Assembly (NCBI RefSeq): GCF_049587675.1
Contig: NZ_JBAVEJ010000157.1
Location: 1 to 23,868, forward strand
Reading direction: 5' to 3'
DNA: 23,868 bases
Source of the DNA: Sulfuricaulis sp049587675
GTDB taxonomy: Bacteria > Pseudomonadota > Gammaproteobacteria > Acidiferrobacterales > Sulfurifustaceae
Translations under genes and position numbers: made by a program
Part shown: in pieces, positions 22,881 through 23,868 of the stretch
Position numbering within the stretch: the stretch's first letter is position 1
Layout: every line of letters starts with the position of its first letter
The notes under the pieces: generated by a model
Told to the model about the DNA's origin: nothing
Database searches by the model: none
Seen by the model: only the letters and a program-made list of their open reading frames with translations

Positions 22881-23621
22881 ATGAACCATAGAATTCTCAA
22901 TTCTTGCCAGGTTAGACCGACATGGCTCGGCAGATCGGATTGCCGGAGCTGTAAAATTTTCAAAGAGGTGCTGTTCAGCGACCTGTCAAAAAAAGAGCTC
23001 GAGACGATCATCCAGGGCATATATGAGCCCATCGATGAGTTCAACTATGCGGAAGGCGCGGTTATCTACGAGGAGGGTTACGAGGACAATGCCATCTACA
23101 CCATCCGTGACGGACTGGTGAAACTGGTGCGCCATCAGTCGGATGGCGAGGGGCGGATTATCCGCCTGATGAAAACCGCGGACACCATCGGGCTCGAGCG
23201 CCTCCTCGGACGTCCTTACGGGCATACGGCGATCGCCCTTCAACCGGTCACGGCGTGCCGGATTCCGATCGGGGTATTGCGGCAATTAGGCGAGGAGAAA
23301 CCGCGCTTTTACCGCAAGCTGATGGAGCGCTGGGCGAACGCGCTGTTTCAGGCGGATGACTACATCATGATGCTGCTTTCCGGCACGGTAAAGCAGCGTG
23401 TGGTGCAGCTCATCTGCTGGCTCGGTGAAATAGACCATGCGCACAAATCCAGAGTGGTGATGCTGAATGGCAGGGACATCGCGGCGATACTGGATATCAC
23501 GCCGGAGAGCGTCAGCCGGATCCTGGCGGAGCTGAAGCGCCAGAATATTCTGCGTCCGCGCACCGACGGCTATTATGAGTACGATGCCAAGGCGCTAAAG
23601 GAATATTCCGCGGCGGCTTGA
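22881..23621 (+). CDS. Crp/Fnr family regulator, FNR-like with an unusual cysteine set
   Basis: The 246-residue protein has a cyclic-nucleotide-binding-type sensor domain (about 25-140), a dimer helix and a winged helix-turn-helix (about 170-240). The recognition helix holds TPESVSRIL with E209, S212 and R213, the residues FNR uses to read TTGAT-N4-ATCAA. C126 in VTACRIPI aligns with FNR C122. The N-terminus has C9, C21 and C24 in place of FNR's C20-X2-C23-X5-C29, so four cysteines are still available for an oxygen- or NO-sensitive [4Fe-4S] cluster. GGGAGA (22868-22873) supports the ATG at 22881. It converges on feoB. Confidence 0.9.
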   Translation: MNHRILNSCQVRPTWLGRSDCRSCKIFKEVLFSDLSKKELETIIQGIYEPIDEFNYAEGAVIYEEGYEDNAIYTIRDGLVKLVRHQSDGEGRIIRLMKTADTIGLERLLGRPYGHTAIALQPVTACRIPIGVLRQLGEEKPRFYRKLMERWANALFQADDYIMMLLSGTVKQRVVQLICWLGEIDHAHKSRVVMLNGRDIAAILDITPESVSRILAELKRQNILRPRTDGYYEYDAKALKEYSAAA

Positions 23622-23689
23622 CTATCAGGCGACGCTTACCCGAAGCAGTCATTTCATCCCGCTTGCCTGCAGCGCCACCCGCCATTACT

Positions 23690-23868
23690 TCAGGCGGAAA
23701 GGTATTGCGCCCCTTCCAGCAGTAACCGAACAATCCCGCTGACCAGCAGCGCCACGCCCACGGACAACGATACCGAAAACAACGCCTCCTTGCGGCCGAT
23801 GGTTTTCAGCATGACCGCAAACGTCGACACGCAGGGGAAGTAGAAAGTCAGGAACAGCAGGAACGTCA
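23690..23868 (-). CDS. feoB: FeoB ferrous iron transporter, C-terminal fragment (cut by window edge)
   Basis: Read on the minus strand from the window end to TGA at 23692-23690, 58 residues give FLTFYFPCVSTFAVMLKTIG followed by a charged turn and a second hydrophobic helix. The F-Y-x-P-C-x-[SA]-T motif, an alanine-valine run and a basic turn are typical of the last transmembrane helices of FeoB, the GTP-driven Fe(II) importer. Only the C-terminus is present. It converges on the FNR-like gene with 68 bases between them. Confidence 0.72.
   Translation of the reverse strand, partial: TFLLFLTFYFPCVSTFAVMLKTIGRKEALFSVSLSVGVALLVSGIVRLLLEGAQYLSA

Noticed and set aside
1..23868. CRISPR arrays, tRNA/rRNA genes, insertion sequences, phage genes
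   Set aside because: No regularly spaced repeats, cloverleaf sequences, transposase or integrase motifs were found on either strand.

Overview
The window looks like chromosome of a chemolithotrophic or respiratory proteobacterium, most likely a gammaproteobacterium with sulfur metabolism. This rests on a SoeABC-type cytoplasmic sulfite dehydrogenase operon, two large multiheme c-type cytochromes, an FNR-like regulator beside feoB, an SprT protein, a MarC protein and a DUF3014 protein. There are no tRNA or rRNA genes, no CRISPR array, no transposase and no phage genes. The genus cannot be fixed from the sequence; relatives of Acidiferrobacterales/Chromatiales are an inference.

Layout. 1-183 is the C-terminal tail of an RND efflux pump. 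297-1184 is a fumarylacetoacetate hydrolase family enzyme. 1261-2643 (minus) is a sigma-54 enhancer-binding protein with a Cys/His-rich PAS domain. It is divergent from 2959-6111, a 9-heme cytochrome. The 315-bp gap between them holds a near-consensus -24/-12 promoter and three tandem TGACA-type palindromes. After an intrinsic terminator come a parvulin-type prolyl isomerase (6282-7739), a 7-heme paralogue of the first cytochrome (7777-10125) and a thioredoxin-like CPPC protein (10158-10679). A hexose-6-phosphate mutarotase (10734-11642) follows. A 361-bp intergenic region with nested long inverted repeats precedes soeABC (12004-16698). MarC (16716-17348) and a degenerate nuclease-like secreted protein (17379-17843) come next, then SprT (minus), DUF3014, an orphan ParA fused to a CBM48/AMPK-beta glycogen-binding domain (20080-21216), a cold shock protein with a long leader, a small hypothetical (minus), an FNR-like regulator (22881-23621) and the C-terminal end of FeoB (minus).

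How the parts work together (inference). The most interesting unit is 1261-10679. It is a sigma-54-controlled pair of paralogous secreted multiheme cytochromes that share a heme-free N-terminal domain with an invariant Cys motif (C-X7-CC). A prolyl isomerase and a thiol reductant are embedded between and after them, probably for folding and heme attachment. I do not recognise a named system with this composition. It may be a periplasmic or extracellular electron-transfer module, or a multiheme redox enzyme, whose electrons connect to the quinone pool that SoeABC also feeds. The ParA-CBM48 fusion is a second unusual item.
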